Shown: positions 1 through 8,349 of the stretch, in pieces
Numbering within the stretch: the first letter of the stretch is position 1
How the letters are laid out: every line of letters starts with the position of its first letter
Assembly (NCBI RefSeq): GCF_030818955.1
Contig: NZ_JAUTBF010000001.1
Span: 2,480,001 to 2,544,000 of the forward strand
Length of the DNA: 64,000 bases
Source of the DNA: Microbacterium trichothecenolyticum
GTDB taxonomy: Bacteria > Actinomycetota > Actinomycetes > Actinomycetales > Microbacteriaceae
Direction of reading: 5' to 3'
Notes under the pieces: model-generated
The model's database searches: none
Told to the model about the DNA's origin: nothing
Seen by the model: only the letters and a program-made list of their open reading frames with translations
Made by a program: the position numbers and the translations under genes

Positions 1-1
1 T

Positions 2-100
2 TTCCGCGATGCGCAGGCCGGCGCGCTCATGGCCTATTCGGTGCCGTTCAGCGCGGAACTCGTCGGTGACGGGGTGTTCGAAGACGCCGGCGCGCAGTGA
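2..100 (+). CDS. 3' end of an unidentified gene (partial)
   Basis: An open frame enters from the left edge and stops at TGA 98-100. Only about 32 C-terminal residues are visible, with a stretch reading AYSVPFSAELVGDGVFEDAG just before the stop. They match no family I can name. The frame converges with the PhzF gene on the other strand, with 12 bases between the two stops. Codon use (third-position C/G) looks like real coding sequence. The function cannot be judged from this fragment. Confidence 0.5.
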   Translation, partial: FRDAQAGALMAYSVPFSAELVGDGVFEDAGAQ

Positions 101-112
101 GGCGCCGGCGGC

Positions 113-970
113 TCAGAGCGGCGTCGCCGTGCCCCGCACGGTGATGCCCCCGGATGCCGGGACCTCGACCTCGAGCACGCTCGGGCGTCCGATGTGCCGC
201 CCCTGCCGCACGGTGAGGGCGAACGGCGCCGGAACACCGATGCGATCGCGCAGGTAAGCGCCGAGCGACGCCGCGGCGGAGCCCGTCGCGGGGTCTTCGG
301 TGATGTCGGCGACGGGGAACAGGTTCCGCGCCTCGACGACGACACCGTCGGCGATCTCGGCGTCGACGTGCACGACGATCACGGTGCCTTTCCATCCGCG
401 CTCGTCGAGCAGTTCGCGCAAGGGGCCCGGGGGGAAGGTGAACGCGTCGAACAGCTCTCGCGAGGCGACCGCGACCACCGGGTGCAGGTTGCCGGCGAAG
501 GACTGCGCCAGCGGCATCCGCTCGTCGAGGTCGTCGCGGCTCAGGCCGAGAAGGCTCAACAGGCGGTCGGCGACGTCGTGCTCGAGGTCGATGACGTGCG
601 GGTCGACGCTCGTGAACCCGGCCGTCACGCGCCCCTCCGCGTCGCGTGCGGTGGTCACCTCGACCGCTCCGGCCGCGGTGTCGAAGACGAACTCCCCCGG
701 CCCCTCGTCCTCGGCGAGCGCGACCGCGGTCGCGATGGTGGCGTGCCCGCAGAAGGGCACCTCGTCGTCGGGCGAGAAGTACCGGACGCCGATGCGTTGT
801 CCCGCGCGTGCGGTGACGAACGCGGTCTCGGGGTGGCCGAGGTCGGCGGCGATGCGCTGCATGTGCTCCTCGTCGAGACCGGTCGCGTCGAGCACCACAC
901 CGGCCGGGTTGCCGCCGCCGGGTTCGGCGGCGAAGGCGAGGAGTTCGAGGACGGCGGGTTTTTCGGTCAT
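113..970 (-). CDS. PhzF family isomerase/epimerase
   Basis: 285 aa, the usual length for PhzF-fold proteins (two alpha/beta barrels related to diaminopimelate epimerase). Visible family marks are GGGNPAGVVLD near residue 18, HPETAFV near 46 with the likely catalytic Glu48, VPFCGHATIA at 71-80, and EDPATGSAAASLG near 230. Known members catalyse isomerisations or proton shifts; the substrate here cannot be read from sequence. The ATG at 970-968 gives an N-terminus (MTEKPAVLELLAF) that fits the family. It lies downstream of the ureide operon on the same strand, separated by about 240 bp carrying repeats and a G-rich tract, so it may have its own promoter. Confidence 0.85.
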   Translation of the reverse strand: MTEKPAVLELLAFAAEPGGGNPAGVVLDATGLDEEHMQRIAADLGHPETAFVTARAGQRIGVRYFSPDDEVPFCGHATIATAVALAEDEGPGEFVFDTAAGAVEVTTARDAEGRVTAGFTSVDPHVIDLEHDVADRLLSLLGLSRDDLDERMPLAQSFAGNLHPVVAVASRELFDAFTFPPGPLRELLDERGWKGTVIVVHVDAEIADGVVVEARNLFPVADITEDPATGSAAASLGAYLRDRIGVPAPFALTVRQGRHIGRPSVLEVEVPASGGITVRGTATPL

Positions 971-1080
971 ACGTCGATTCTCCTGCCCCCACCGCCCCAC
1001 GGCGCACGGCCAATCGTGATCGTCTGGCCCTGCGCCGCGTCGCCGCGCGGCCGTACCCCGGTCGGCGCCCCCGCTGCTGC

Positions 1081-1149
1081 GTTTGGGGCGCGTTCTTCCG
1101 TTTGGGGCACGGAATTCCGCGCCCCAAACGCACTTTCGCGCCCCAAACC
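1081..1149. repeat. Four-copy TTTGGGGCGCG repeat, two in each orientation
   Basis: Two copies of TTTGGGGCgCG (from 1081 and about 1100) are followed by two copies of the reverse complement CGCGCCCCAAA (from about 1118 and 1137). They can fold as nested hairpins. The element lies between the end of the allantoate amidohydrolase gene and the PhzF gene. It looks like an intergenic repetitive element, possibly also acting as a terminator. Confidence 0.6.
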
Positions 1150-1150
1150 C

Positions 1151-1199
1151 GGGAGTCGGGGGCGTGGGGCGGGGGGCGGGGCGGCGGGGCGGGGCGGGG
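1151..1199 (+). repeat. G-run tract with quadruplex potential
   Basis: Eight runs of three to six G are separated by one to four bases on the plus strand. They lie immediately 3' of the allantoate amidohydrolase stop codon, which is on the minus strand. Four or more GGGG runs with such short loops satisfy the standard quadruplex pattern. Whether it folds in the cell is unknown. Confidence 0.5.
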
Positions 1200-1209
1200 C
1201 GGCGAGGGG

Positions 1210-2493
1210 TCAGCGCGGCTCGGCCGCCAGGTGCAGCACGGCCTCGGCCAGGGCGCGGATCCCGACGGCCACGTCTTCGCCCGCCACGGCCTCGTCGGGG
1301 TGGTGGCTGATGCCGTCGGGGTTGCGCAGGAACAGCATGCCGACGGCGGTGATCGCACCGATCGACATCGCGTCGTGCCCGGCACGGCTGAACAGGGTCG
1401 GGGCCTCGCCGCCGATGCCGGCACGCACCACGTCCTGCAGCAGCGGGGCGCAGAAGACCGCCGGGGCGCTGTGCACCTCGCGCGCCTGCCAGCGCAGACC
1501 GCGGCGGCCCATGATGGCGTCGAGCTCCCGCGAGATCTCGTCCCACGTGTGGTCGCGGGTGGTGTCGAACTCGCCGCGCAGGTCGAGGGAGAAGTGCGCC
1601 TCGCCGGGCACGACGTTCACCGCGCCCGGGAAGGCTTCGAGCTGACCCACGGTGCCGATGATGTGGTGCTCGCCGCGGCAGATCCGTTCGACCGCGAGGG
1701 CAGCTTCGCTCGCGCCGAGCAGCGCGTCACGGCGCATGTCGTACGGCGTGCCGCCGGCGTGACGGGCCTCCCCCTCGACGACCACCTGAAACCGACGCGC
1801 CGACGCGATGGACGACACCGCGGCCAGCGCCTGGCCGCTGCGATGCAGTTCGGGGCCCTGTTCGATGTGCGCTTCGAGATACGCGATCAGCTGGTCGGGA
1901 CGGCGTGCGGCCTCGCCGATGCGGCCCGGGTCGAGACCGAACTCGCGGAACGCCTCGCGCAGGCTGATCCCGTCGGCGTCGGCGAGATCCCACCACGACG
2001 GGTCCCACTGCCCCGCCACGGCCGACGAGCCGAGCAGGGCCTTGCCGAAGCGCGTGCCCTCTTCGTCCGAGAAGGCGACGACCTCGAGGGCGAACGGGAA
2101 GGGGCTGGATGCCACGCCCTCGTCGTCGACGCGACGCACGAGCCGCACGACCTCGAGCGCCATGAGCACGCCGACGATCCCGTCGAAGCGTCCGGCATCC
2201 GGCACCGTGTCGAGGTGCGAGCCCATGAGCAGGGCCGGCGCGTCGGGGGCGCCGGCGGGCGCGAGGCGGCCCACCTGATTGCCCGCCGCATCTTGCCGCG
2301 TGGTCATGCCGAGCTCGCGCATCCACTCGGCGGCGAGCCGGTTGACGCGGGCGTGCTCGGGCGAGAGGTAGACGCGCGTGATGCTCCCCGGCGTCGCGGT
2401 GACGGCGGCGAGTTCTTCACAGCGTCCCATCACCCGCCGCGCCGCCGACGCGATGCGTTCGGGTGCGACCTGCAGGCGCGTGGCGAGGGTCAT
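1210..2493 (-). CDS. allC: Allantoate amidohydrolase / N-carbamoyl amidohydrolase (M20 family)
   Basis: 427 aa, the normal size of the AllC/HyuC branch of M20 metallohydrolases. This branch hydrolyses allantoate to ureidoglycine (then ureidoglycolate), ammonia and CO2. Metal-site motifs are visible: GSHLDTVPDAGRFDG at about 91-105 (His93, Asp104), FSDEEGTRFG at 141-150 (catalytic and metal Glu), and LEAHIEQGP in the middle. ASARRFQVVVEGEARHAGGTP is the dimerisation/lid region. The ATG at 2493 is preferred because upstream sequence is not conserved-looking. It follows the aminotransferase gene on the same strand after a 220-bp gap. N-carbamoyl-amino-acid hydrolase is the main alternative; the allantoinase neighbour favours allantoate. 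Confidence 0.85.
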   Translation of the reverse strand: MTLATRLQVAPERIASAARRVMGRCEELAAVTATPGSITRVYLSPEHARVNRLAAEWMRELGMTTRQDAAGNQVGRLAPAGAPDAPALLMGSHLDTVPDAGRFDGIVGVLMALEVVRLVRRVDDEGVASSPFPFALEVVAFSDEEGTRFGKALLGSSAVAGQWDPSWWDLADADGISLREAFREFGLDPGRIGEAARRPDQLIAYLEAHIEQGPELHRSGQALAAVSSIASARRFQVVVEGEARHAGGTPYDMRRDALLGASEAALAVERICRGEHHIIGTVGQLEAFPGAVNVVPGEAHFSLDLRGEFDTTRDHTWDEISRELDAIMGRRGLRWQAREVHSAPAVFCAPLLQDVVRAGIGGEAPTLFSRAGHDAMSIGAITAVGMLFLRNPDGISHHPDEAVAGEDVAVGIRALAEAVLHLAAEPR

Positions 2494-2713
2494 GCCCGCA
2501 CTCCTCGCGCGACGGATCGGTGACTCGCCCCGAATGCACGCGGCGAGGGCTCCGGAACGCACAGATGGCTCGAGTCAGCGGAAGCCGCGACGAGGCGGGA
2601 GCACCGGCTCACGGCGGCGGGGCGTGAACGGTGACGTGCCGCGAATGTCCGCGCGAAGGCTCTCTCGGCGTACGCGTGCCCGAAGTCGGCGAGGGAAGGC
2701 GGAGCGACGGACG

Positions 2714-3949
2714 TCACGAGCGTGCCCCCGCGTAAACGCCCTGCGCCGCCTCGACACCGCCGCCCGCGGGCACGGCCGCGCCGTGACGGCGCAGGACCGC
2801 CTCGAGCGCGGCGAGGGTGGTGAGCACCGCGTCGGTGCGGGCGTTGTAGCCCATGGTGCCGATGCGCCAGACCCGACCGTGCAGCGGACCGAACGACGTG
2901 CCGATCTCGATGCCGAAGTCGCTCAGCAGCTCGGCGCGCACCGCGTCGCCGACGACGCCCTCGGGGATCTCGACGGCGACGACGTTGGTCATCTTGTGCG
3001 CGACGTCGCCGAAGACCGCGAGCCCGAGGCCTTGGACCCCGGCGAGCATCGCGTCGCCGTGCAGGCGGTGGCGCTCGATCACGGCATCCCGGCCCTCGAG
3101 CAGCAGCACGCGGGCGCACTCCCGGGCGCCGTAGAGCATCGAGGTCGCTTCGGTGTGGTGGTTCAGGCGCCGCGGCCCCCAGTAGTCGAGGATCATCGCG
3201 AGGTCGAAGTAGTTCGAGCGGATGAAATCGGATGACACCGCGTCGCCCTCTTCACGGATGCCGGCCTCGACGCGGGCACGCGAGCGCGCGACCTCGACGG
3301 CGCGCTCCGAGAGGCTGATCGGCGCAGAGCCCGACGGGCCGCCGAGGCACTTCTGCAGGCCCGCGGTCGCGGCATCCAGGCCCCAGGCGTCCATCTCGAA
3401 GGGGTTGCCGCCGAGCGAGGCCGTCGCGTCGCTGTAGAACAGGGCGCCGTGCGCGCGGCAGATCTCGCCGATCTCGTCGAGCGGCTGCAGCATGGTGGTC
3501 GACGTGTCGCCCTGCACGCACGCGACGAGGTGCGGCTTGACGCGCTCCACCGCCTCGCGGATCGCCGACACCGGGAACACCTGGCCCCACGGCACCTCGA
3601 TCGTGTGCACCTCGGCGAGCGCGCGCTCGGCGATCTCGGCGAGGAGGTGGCCGAATCGCCCGAAGACGGGAACGAGCACGCGGTCGCCCGGGCGGATGAG
3701 CGACACCATCGCGGCCTCGATACCGGCGCGCGAGGTGCCGTCGATGAGCAGGGTCGCCTCGTTCTCGGTGCCCCACACCTGGCGGTAGAGCTCCTGCGTC
3801 TCGTTCATGGTCGCGGTCATGAACGGGTCGTACTGCCCGACCAGCGGTGCCCCCATCGCGCGCAGCACGCTGGGGTAGGCCGAGATGGGGCCGGGGCCCA
3901 TGAGCAGGCGGGCGGGCGGGTCGATGGGGCCGGGGATGGCGGTGTTCAC
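2714..3949 (-). CDS. pucG: (S)-ureidoglycine--glyoxylate aminotransferase-like PLP enzyme
   Basis: 411 aa class V aminotransferase of the alanine/serine-glyoxylate aminotransferase fold. The PLP lysine is Lys200 in TAGLQKCLGGPSGSAP; YSDATASLGG at 172-181 carries the cofactor Asp, and LLMGPGPISAYPSVL opens the protein as in AGT-type enzymes. In this island it would transaminate ureidoglycine with glyoxylate, giving glycine and oxalurate, as PucG does. The start is GTG 3949-3947, because this codon overlaps the TGA of the upstream amidase (GTGA) and has GGAG seven bases upstream. Translation is therefore probably coupled. Serine- or alanine-glyoxylate transamination is the fallback function. 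Confidence 0.83.
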   Translation of the reverse strand: MNTAIPGPIDPPARLLMGPGPISAYPSVLRAMGAPLVGQYDPFMTATMNETQELYRQVWGTENEATLLIDGTSRAGIEAAMVSLIRPGDRVLVPVFGRFGHLLAEIAERALAEVHTIEVPWGQVFPVSAIREAVERVKPHLVACVQGDTSTTMLQPLDEIGEICRAHGALFYSDATASLGGNPFEMDAWGLDAATAGLQKCLGGPSGSAPISLSERAVEVARSRARVEAGIREEGDAVSSDFIRSNYFDLAMILDYWGPRRLNHHTEATSMLYGARECARVLLLEGRDAVIERHRLHGDAMLAGVQGLGLAVFGDVAHKMTNVVAVEIPEGVVGDAVRAELLSDFGIEIGTSFGPLHGRVWRIGTMGYNARTDAVLTTLAALEAVLRRHGAAVPAGGGVEAAQGVYAGARS

Positions 3950-5583
3950 GAGGTCTCCGTGGGACGAGAGCGGGTGGATGCCACGAGCGCGGCGAGGCGA
4001 CGGGCGAGACGGACGAGGGCGATATCGGTGCCGGCCCGCGAGACGAGGCACACCCCGACGGGGGCGGGGCCTGCGGGCGCGGGCAGGGTCAGCAGCGGCA
4101 CCGAGATCGACGGGAGCCCCGCGACCGCGGCCGGTGCCGTCATGCGCAGGGTCGCCGCGCGCACGGCGTCGACGTCGGCGGTGCGCTGGGGGGCGGGACC
4201 GGGCACGGTCGGGAAGATCAGCACGGCGCCGTCGACGAGCTCGGCCAGGTGCGCCGCGATCGGCTCCAACTCCGCGCGGGCCGCCGCCTCATCGACGGGG
4301 GTGATGCCGGAGGCGATGCGGAAGCGCTCCGCGACGGCCGGACCCACGGCGCCGGGATGCGCGCGCATCCACTCGCCGTCGTTGCGCCAGGCCTCGGCGC
4401 CCTGCACGGTGCGGAAAGCCGCGAACGTGGTATCGAGGTCACCGCTGTGCACCGCCCGAAACGGCGGCGGATCCTCCGACGCGGCGAGCGCGGCCAGCAG
4501 GCGCGAGAACGCGTCACGGGTCGCGGGCTCGGCGCACGCCAGAATCTCCTCGGGCACGAGGAAGCGCCACGGCAGGTCGGCGCCCGAAGCACCGTAGACG
4601 TTCTCGGTCGAGGCCGAGCCGTCGTAGCTGAGGCACCAGTCGGCGACGCGCTGGAGCGTCTCGCCGTCGCGTGTGAGCCAGCCGATCGTGTCGAACGACT
4701 GCGCCAGCGGGAGCATGCCCTGGCGCGGGACGAGGCCGTGCGTGGTGCGCAGACCCCACAGCCCCTGGTACGACGCGGGCACTCGGATGGAACCAGCGGT
4801 ATCGGTGGCGAGGCCGATGTCGGCGTGGCCGCCGGCGACGGCCGAAGCCGGTCCGCTCGACGAGCCGCCGGGAAGCGCGCCGACGACCGCGCCGTTGGGC
4901 GGGGTGCCGTAGTGGACGTTGTCGCCGGCGATCGAGTAGGCGAATTCGTCGGTGCGGGCGATGCCGCGCAGCGATGCGCCGCCCCGCAGCAGGTCTGCCA
5001 CCGCCGGAGCCGTCGACTTCTCGGGCCGCGCCTCTTCGAGGAAGGTGGGGTTACCGGCCCCGATGCGGAAGCCCGCGATGGCGAACAGGTCTTTCACCGC
5101 GACCGTGAGCCCGGCCAGCGGTCCTTCCCATCTGCCCTGCAGGAACGGGTCGCCGACGCTGCGCCAGATGGTGCGGTCGAGCGCCGGTGTGCGCAGGGTG
5201 ACGTGCGCCGCGGTGATGAGCCACGCGCCGTCGATGCGCTGCCAGACCTGCGTCTGCAGACCGCGGCCGCCGCCGAGGAAGTGCGACACCGAGACGAGCA
5301 AAGCGATATCGCCGTCGGCACTCGGGCCGCCCGGCCCACCGGCCGACGCGAGCGGGCGGTAGTGGATCTCGGCGATCTCGCGCGGGGGCACGCCGCCGCG
5401 CAGCGACCGGAAGCCGCTGATCGCGTCGTGCCCGACGAGCAGACCGGAGGTGTCACCGCGGAGGGTCTCGGTTCCGGGCGCGAAGAACGCATCGAGCGCG
5501 TCGAGGTCGTTGGCGACGATCGCGCGTTCGTACGCGTCGAATGCCGCGCGCAGGTCGGCGGGCATCTCGGGGGGCTTCGTCAT
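3946..5583 (-). CDS. AtzH-like domain fused to an amidase-signature hydrolase
   Basis: 545 aa with two parts. Residues 1-130 form an AtzH-like (DUF3225, NTF2-fold) domain containing AFDAYERAIVANDLDALDAFF and a TQVWQRIDGAWLITAAHVT strand pair. Residues 150-545 are an amidase-signature enzyme with the Ser-cisSer-Lys triad: Lys164 in TVAVKDLF, the serine cluster in PGGSSSGPASA at 238-247, and nucleophile Ser265 in DTAGSIRVPAS. AtzH-type domains occur with enzymes acting on short ureido and biuret compounds. Placement between acetamidase-like and pucG genes suggests hydrolysis of a small amide such as oxalurate, oxamate or allophanate; the substrate is inference. Its stop overlaps the pucG start. 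A 181-bp gap separates it from the upstream gene. Confidence 0.8.
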   Translation of the reverse strand: MTKPPEMPADLRAAFDAYERAIVANDLDALDAFFAPGTETLRGDTSGLLVGHDAISGFRSLRGGVPPREIAEIHYRPLASAGGPGGPSADGDIALLVSVSHFLGGGRGLQTQVWQRIDGAWLITAAHVTLRTPALDRTIWRSVGDPFLQGRWEGPLAGLTVAVKDLFAIAGFRIGAGNPTFLEEARPEKSTAPAVADLLRGGASLRGIARTDEFAYSIAGDNVHYGTPPNGAVVGALPGGSSSGPASAVAGGHADIGLATDTAGSIRVPASYQGLWGLRTTHGLVPRQGMLPLAQSFDTIGWLTRDGETLQRVADWCLSYDGSASTENVYGASGADLPWRFLVPEEILACAEPATRDAFSRLLAALAASEDPPPFRAVHSGDLDTTFAAFRTVQGAEAWRNDGEWMRAHPGAVGPAVAERFRIASGITPVDEAAARAELEPIAAHLAELVDGAVLIFPTVPGPAPQRTADVDAVRAATLRMTAPAAVAGLPSISVPLLTLPAPAGPAPVGVCLVSRAGTDIALVRLARRLAALVASTRSRPTETS

Positions 5584-5764
5584 CGCTCGCCTCTCTGTCG
5601 GTCGGTGCGACGTCGGTCGGTGCGACGCTCCTCGAGTCTCCCTGACGCGACGCGACGGAACCCTGCCGTAGGTCGCCGGAACCACGCCGTGGGGCGCGCC
5701 GTGGGCACGCGATCGGAGGGGACGGGGGCCTCCGCCCGGGCCAGCGCGAGGGCGAGCGCGGGGG

Positions 5765-6967
5765 TCATGCCACCCCTCCCCCAGACGACGACTCGGATGC
5801 GAGCGGCTCGGGCTCGACGGCCGGAACGGCCGCGAAGTCCGCCTCACGGATGCGGGCGTGCACCCCCGAGACGATATCGACGACCTGCGAGATGTCGAAG
5901 TCGGTCGCGGCGCTGAGGTACGCGTAGGCGAGGTGCTCGTCCATGCCCCAGCGGCCGTGGATGAGCGAGAGCGATGAGCGCACGCAGGCGCGCATGGCGG
6001 CGTCGAGGTCGGGGTCCATGCCGGTGGGCACGAGGTATTCGGGCGTGCGCACGAGCGGGCCGGTGACCTCGCCGAACGCCGCGCGCGCCGCATCCGCCGG
6101 GACCACTTCGAAGCGCAGGGTCGCGCGCAGCGACGCCTCGAGCGCGGTGAGGGCCACCTCGCCGTCGCCCTGGGCGAAGTGTGGATCGCCCACGTAGGCG
6201 AGCGCTCCCTCGACCTGGACGGGAAGGAACAACGTCGTGCCCTCGACGAGGAGATTGATGTCGATGTTGCCGCCGTGATCTCCCGGTGGCACGGAGTGCG
6301 GGCGTTCGGCGCCGGCGACGGCGACGCCCATCGTGCCGAGGAACGGCGCGAGGGGGTACGCCACCACGGGTTCCGCTCCCTCGACCACGGGCAGAGTACC
6401 CACCAGCGCCCCGTCTCGCTCGGCGACGGCCGAGAAGACGCTGACGTTGTGCTCGCCGCGCGGCAGCTCGCCGACGAGGGCGCCCTTGCCGTGGCGGTTC
6501 GAGATGACGCCGTACGGCACACGGGGAACGAGCGTCTCGACCGTGATCTTCAGCAGGTCGCCGGGCCGTGCTCCGCGCACGTGCACGGGGCCGACGACGA
6601 CGTGCGGGCCGTCGGCGAACGGGTCGCGGGCGACGGATGCCGCGATGTCGATCGCGTCGTCGAGCACGGCCTCGGGGGCAACGCCGTGCGAGGCGAAATA
6701 TGCCCGGGGATCCTTGCCCTGGTCGTCGAGGATGCCCTCGTGGCTCACGGTGTCGAAGGTGACGCTCTCGCCGGAGGCGATCTCGAGCACCGACGCATCG
6801 GTCGCGCAGGGCAGGCGCCCCCACAGCACGGTGTCGGGCGTGGCCCGGAGGTAGTGGTCGCCGGGGATGGGCCCGACGCCCGGCTGCAGAATGGGCAGCG
6901 ACGTCGGCGCGGCGATTCGACCGCCGTCCGTCGACCCGGTGCCGCGTTCCGCTGCCACGCCGCTCAC
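5765..6967 (-). CDS. Acetamidase/formamidase family protein
   Basis: 400 aa of the FmdA/AmdA family. Recognisable pieces are HYLRATPDTVLWGRLP near the N-terminus, SGESVTFDTVSHEG, GPVHVRGARPGDLLKITVE, PPGDHGGNIDINLLVEGTTLFLPV (metal/active-site region), GDPHFAQGDGEVALTALE and YAYLSAATDFDISQVVD near the end. Family members hydrolyse formamide or acetamide to ammonia and the acid. The start is GTG 6967-6965, overlapping the allantoinase stop (GTGA). This makes it co-translated with allB, so a ureide-derived amide is a reasonable substrate. That substrate assignment is inference; the fold assignment is firm. Confidence 0.82.
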   Translation of the reverse strand: MSGVAAERGTGSTDGGRIAAPTSLPILQPGVGPIPGDHYLRATPDTVLWGRLPCATDASVLEIASGESVTFDTVSHEGILDDQGKDPRAYFASHGVAPEAVLDDAIDIAASVARDPFADGPHVVVGPVHVRGARPGDLLKITVETLVPRVPYGVISNRHGKGALVGELPRGEHNVSVFSAVAERDGALVGTLPVVEGAEPVVAYPLAPFLGTMGVAVAGAERPHSVPPGDHGGNIDINLLVEGTTLFLPVQVEGALAYVGDPHFAQGDGEVALTALEASLRATLRFEVVPADAARAAFGEVTGPLVRTPEYLVPTGMDPDLDAAMRACVRSSLSLIHGRWGMDEHLAYAYLSAATDFDISQVVDIVSGVHARIREADFAAVPAVEPEPLASESSSGGGVA

Positions 6968-8298
6968 GCGTCGACCACCGATGCCGAGCGCAGCAGCTCG
7001 CGGCCCTCGCGTTCGGTCACCGGCGCTCCCCGGCGGTACACCGACTCGCCGCGAAGCCAGGTCTCGCGCACGACGCCGGTGAGCGTCTGGCCGTGCCACG
7101 GCGAGACGGGGTTGCGGTACTCCAGAGCCTCGGCGTCGACGACGAACTGCTCGTCGGGGGCGAAGGCGACGAGGTGCGCCGGTGCGCCCGGGGCGATGAC
7201 GCCCAGACCGTCCAGGCCCGCGATGCGCGCCGGTCCCGTCGTGAGCAGGGGCAGCAGGCTCTCGAACGCGAGTCCGCGCGCGCGTGCCGTCGTGTGGATG
7301 GCCGACAGCCCGGTCTGCAGCCCCGCGATCCCGCCCCAGGCGAGGCCGAAGTCGGGGTTGCCCTTGAGCTCGACGGTGGCGGGCGAGTGGTCGCTGACGA
7401 TCGCGTCGATCGTGCCGTCGACGACCCCGGCCCACAGCAGGTCGCGGTTGTCGCCGCCGCGGATCGGCGGGCAGCACTTGAAGGCGCTGGCTCCGTCGGG
7501 CACCGCGTCGGCGTCGAGGGTCAGGTAGTGCGGGCAGGTCTCGACCGTGAGTCGGACCCCCTCGGCCTTCGCGGCGCGGACGTCGTCGAGCGCGCCGCCG
7601 TCGGAGACGTGCACGATGTGCGCGCGAGCGCCGGTGCCCCGCGCGGCGTCGATGACGCGACGGATCGCGGCCCGCTCGCTCATCGGCGGGCGGCTGGCCT
7701 CGAAGTCGCGGTAGTGCGGGCCGAGGGCGCCGTCGGCGTGCAGGTGAGCGGGGTCTTCGGCGTGCACGATGAGCAGGCCGTCGAAGGTGGCGAGCTCGGC
7801 GAGGCAGCGTTCGAGCTGCTCGGCGTCGAGGTGGCCGAACTCGTCGATCCCGCTGGGCGACAGGAAGCACTTGAACCCGACGACTCCCGCGTCGGCCAGG
7901 GCACGCAGTGAACCGAGATTCTCGGGCACGGCGCCGCCCCAGTAGGCGACGTCGACGGCGAGCTTTCCCGCGGCGGCCGCGCGTTTGGCATCCAGCGCCT
8001 GCGTCGTGGTCGTGACGGGCAGGCTGTTCAACGGCATGTCGACGATGGTCGTGACCCCACCCGCGGCAGCCGCCGCCGTGCCGGTCGCGAAGCCCTCCCA
8101 CTCGGTGCGTCCCGGTTCGTCGAGGTGCACGTGCGAGTCGACGAGGCCGGGCAGCAGCACGGCGTCGCCGGGCAGGACGGTGTCGGCGGTGGCGTCGAAG
8201 GGTTCGACGGCGGTGATGACGCCCCCGTCGATGACGACCGTGGCGGGCGCGAACACGCCGTCGGCGTAGACGCGGCGGGCGGCGATCCGTGTGCTCAT
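6964..8298 (-). CDS. allB: Allantoinase (cyclic amidohydrolase)
   Basis: 444 aa, amidohydrolase superfamily with a binuclear metal site. DSHVHLDEPGRTEWEGF at 54-70 supplies His56 and His58. Lys143 in VVGFKCFLSPSG is the position of the carboxylated lysine. Further ligands are in IVHAEDP, AHIVHVSDGG and AIVSDHSPA. The order and motifs fit allantoinase, which opens allantoin to allantoate, better than dihydropyrimidinase. The start is ATG 8298, 52 bases after the racemase stop; the 3' end overlaps the acetamidase-like gene. It is the central enzyme of the island. Hydantoinase is the alternative, but permease, racemase, pucG and allC neighbours support allantoin. Confidence 0.9.
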   Translation of the reverse strand: MSTRIAARRVYADGVFAPATVVIDGGVITAVEPFDATADTVLPGDAVLLPGLVDSHVHLDEPGRTEWEGFATGTAAAAAGGVTTIVDMPLNSLPVTTTTQALDAKRAAAAGKLAVDVAYWGGAVPENLGSLRALADAGVVGFKCFLSPSGIDEFGHLDAEQLERCLAELATFDGLLIVHAEDPAHLHADGALGPHYRDFEASRPPMSERAAIRRVIDAARGTGARAHIVHVSDGGALDDVRAAKAEGVRLTVETCPHYLTLDADAVPDGASAFKCCPPIRGGDNRDLLWAGVVDGTIDAIVSDHSPATVELKGNPDFGLAWGGIAGLQTGLSAIHTTARARGLAFESLLPLLTTGPARIAGLDGLGVIAPGAPAHLVAFAPDEQFVVDAEALEYRNPVSPWHGQTLTGVVRETWLRGESVYRRGAPVTEREGRELLRSASVVDA

Positions 8299-8349
8299 GC
8301 CGATCACGCTAAGCGCCCCGCGTTTCGCCGATGTAACCGTCATCAACAT

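Noticed and set aside
48..1546. Two long minus-strand frames of about 460-480 codons covering the PhzF gene
   Set aside because: One is an Arg/Pro-rich shadow frame; the other includes PhzF but runs upstream through the repeat block. The PhzF start at 970 explains the coding part.
194..2523. Long plus-strand frames opposite phzF and allC
   Set aside because: They are antisense to recognised enzymes, rich in Arg, Gly and Ala, and show no domain. High GC makes long stop-free antisense frames common here.
3946..8101. Single very long frames (778 and 858 codons) joining neighbouring enzymes
   Set aside because: They continue upstream of the true starts into antisense-like Arg-rich sequence. GTGA overlaps and Shine-Dalgarno sites define separate genes.
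6964..8298. Dihydropyrimidinase/hydantoinase assignment for the cyclic amidohydrolase
   Set aside because: The motif set and neighbours (uraD, uraH, hpxO, pucG, allC) fit allantoinase better; no pyrimidine-pathway genes are present.
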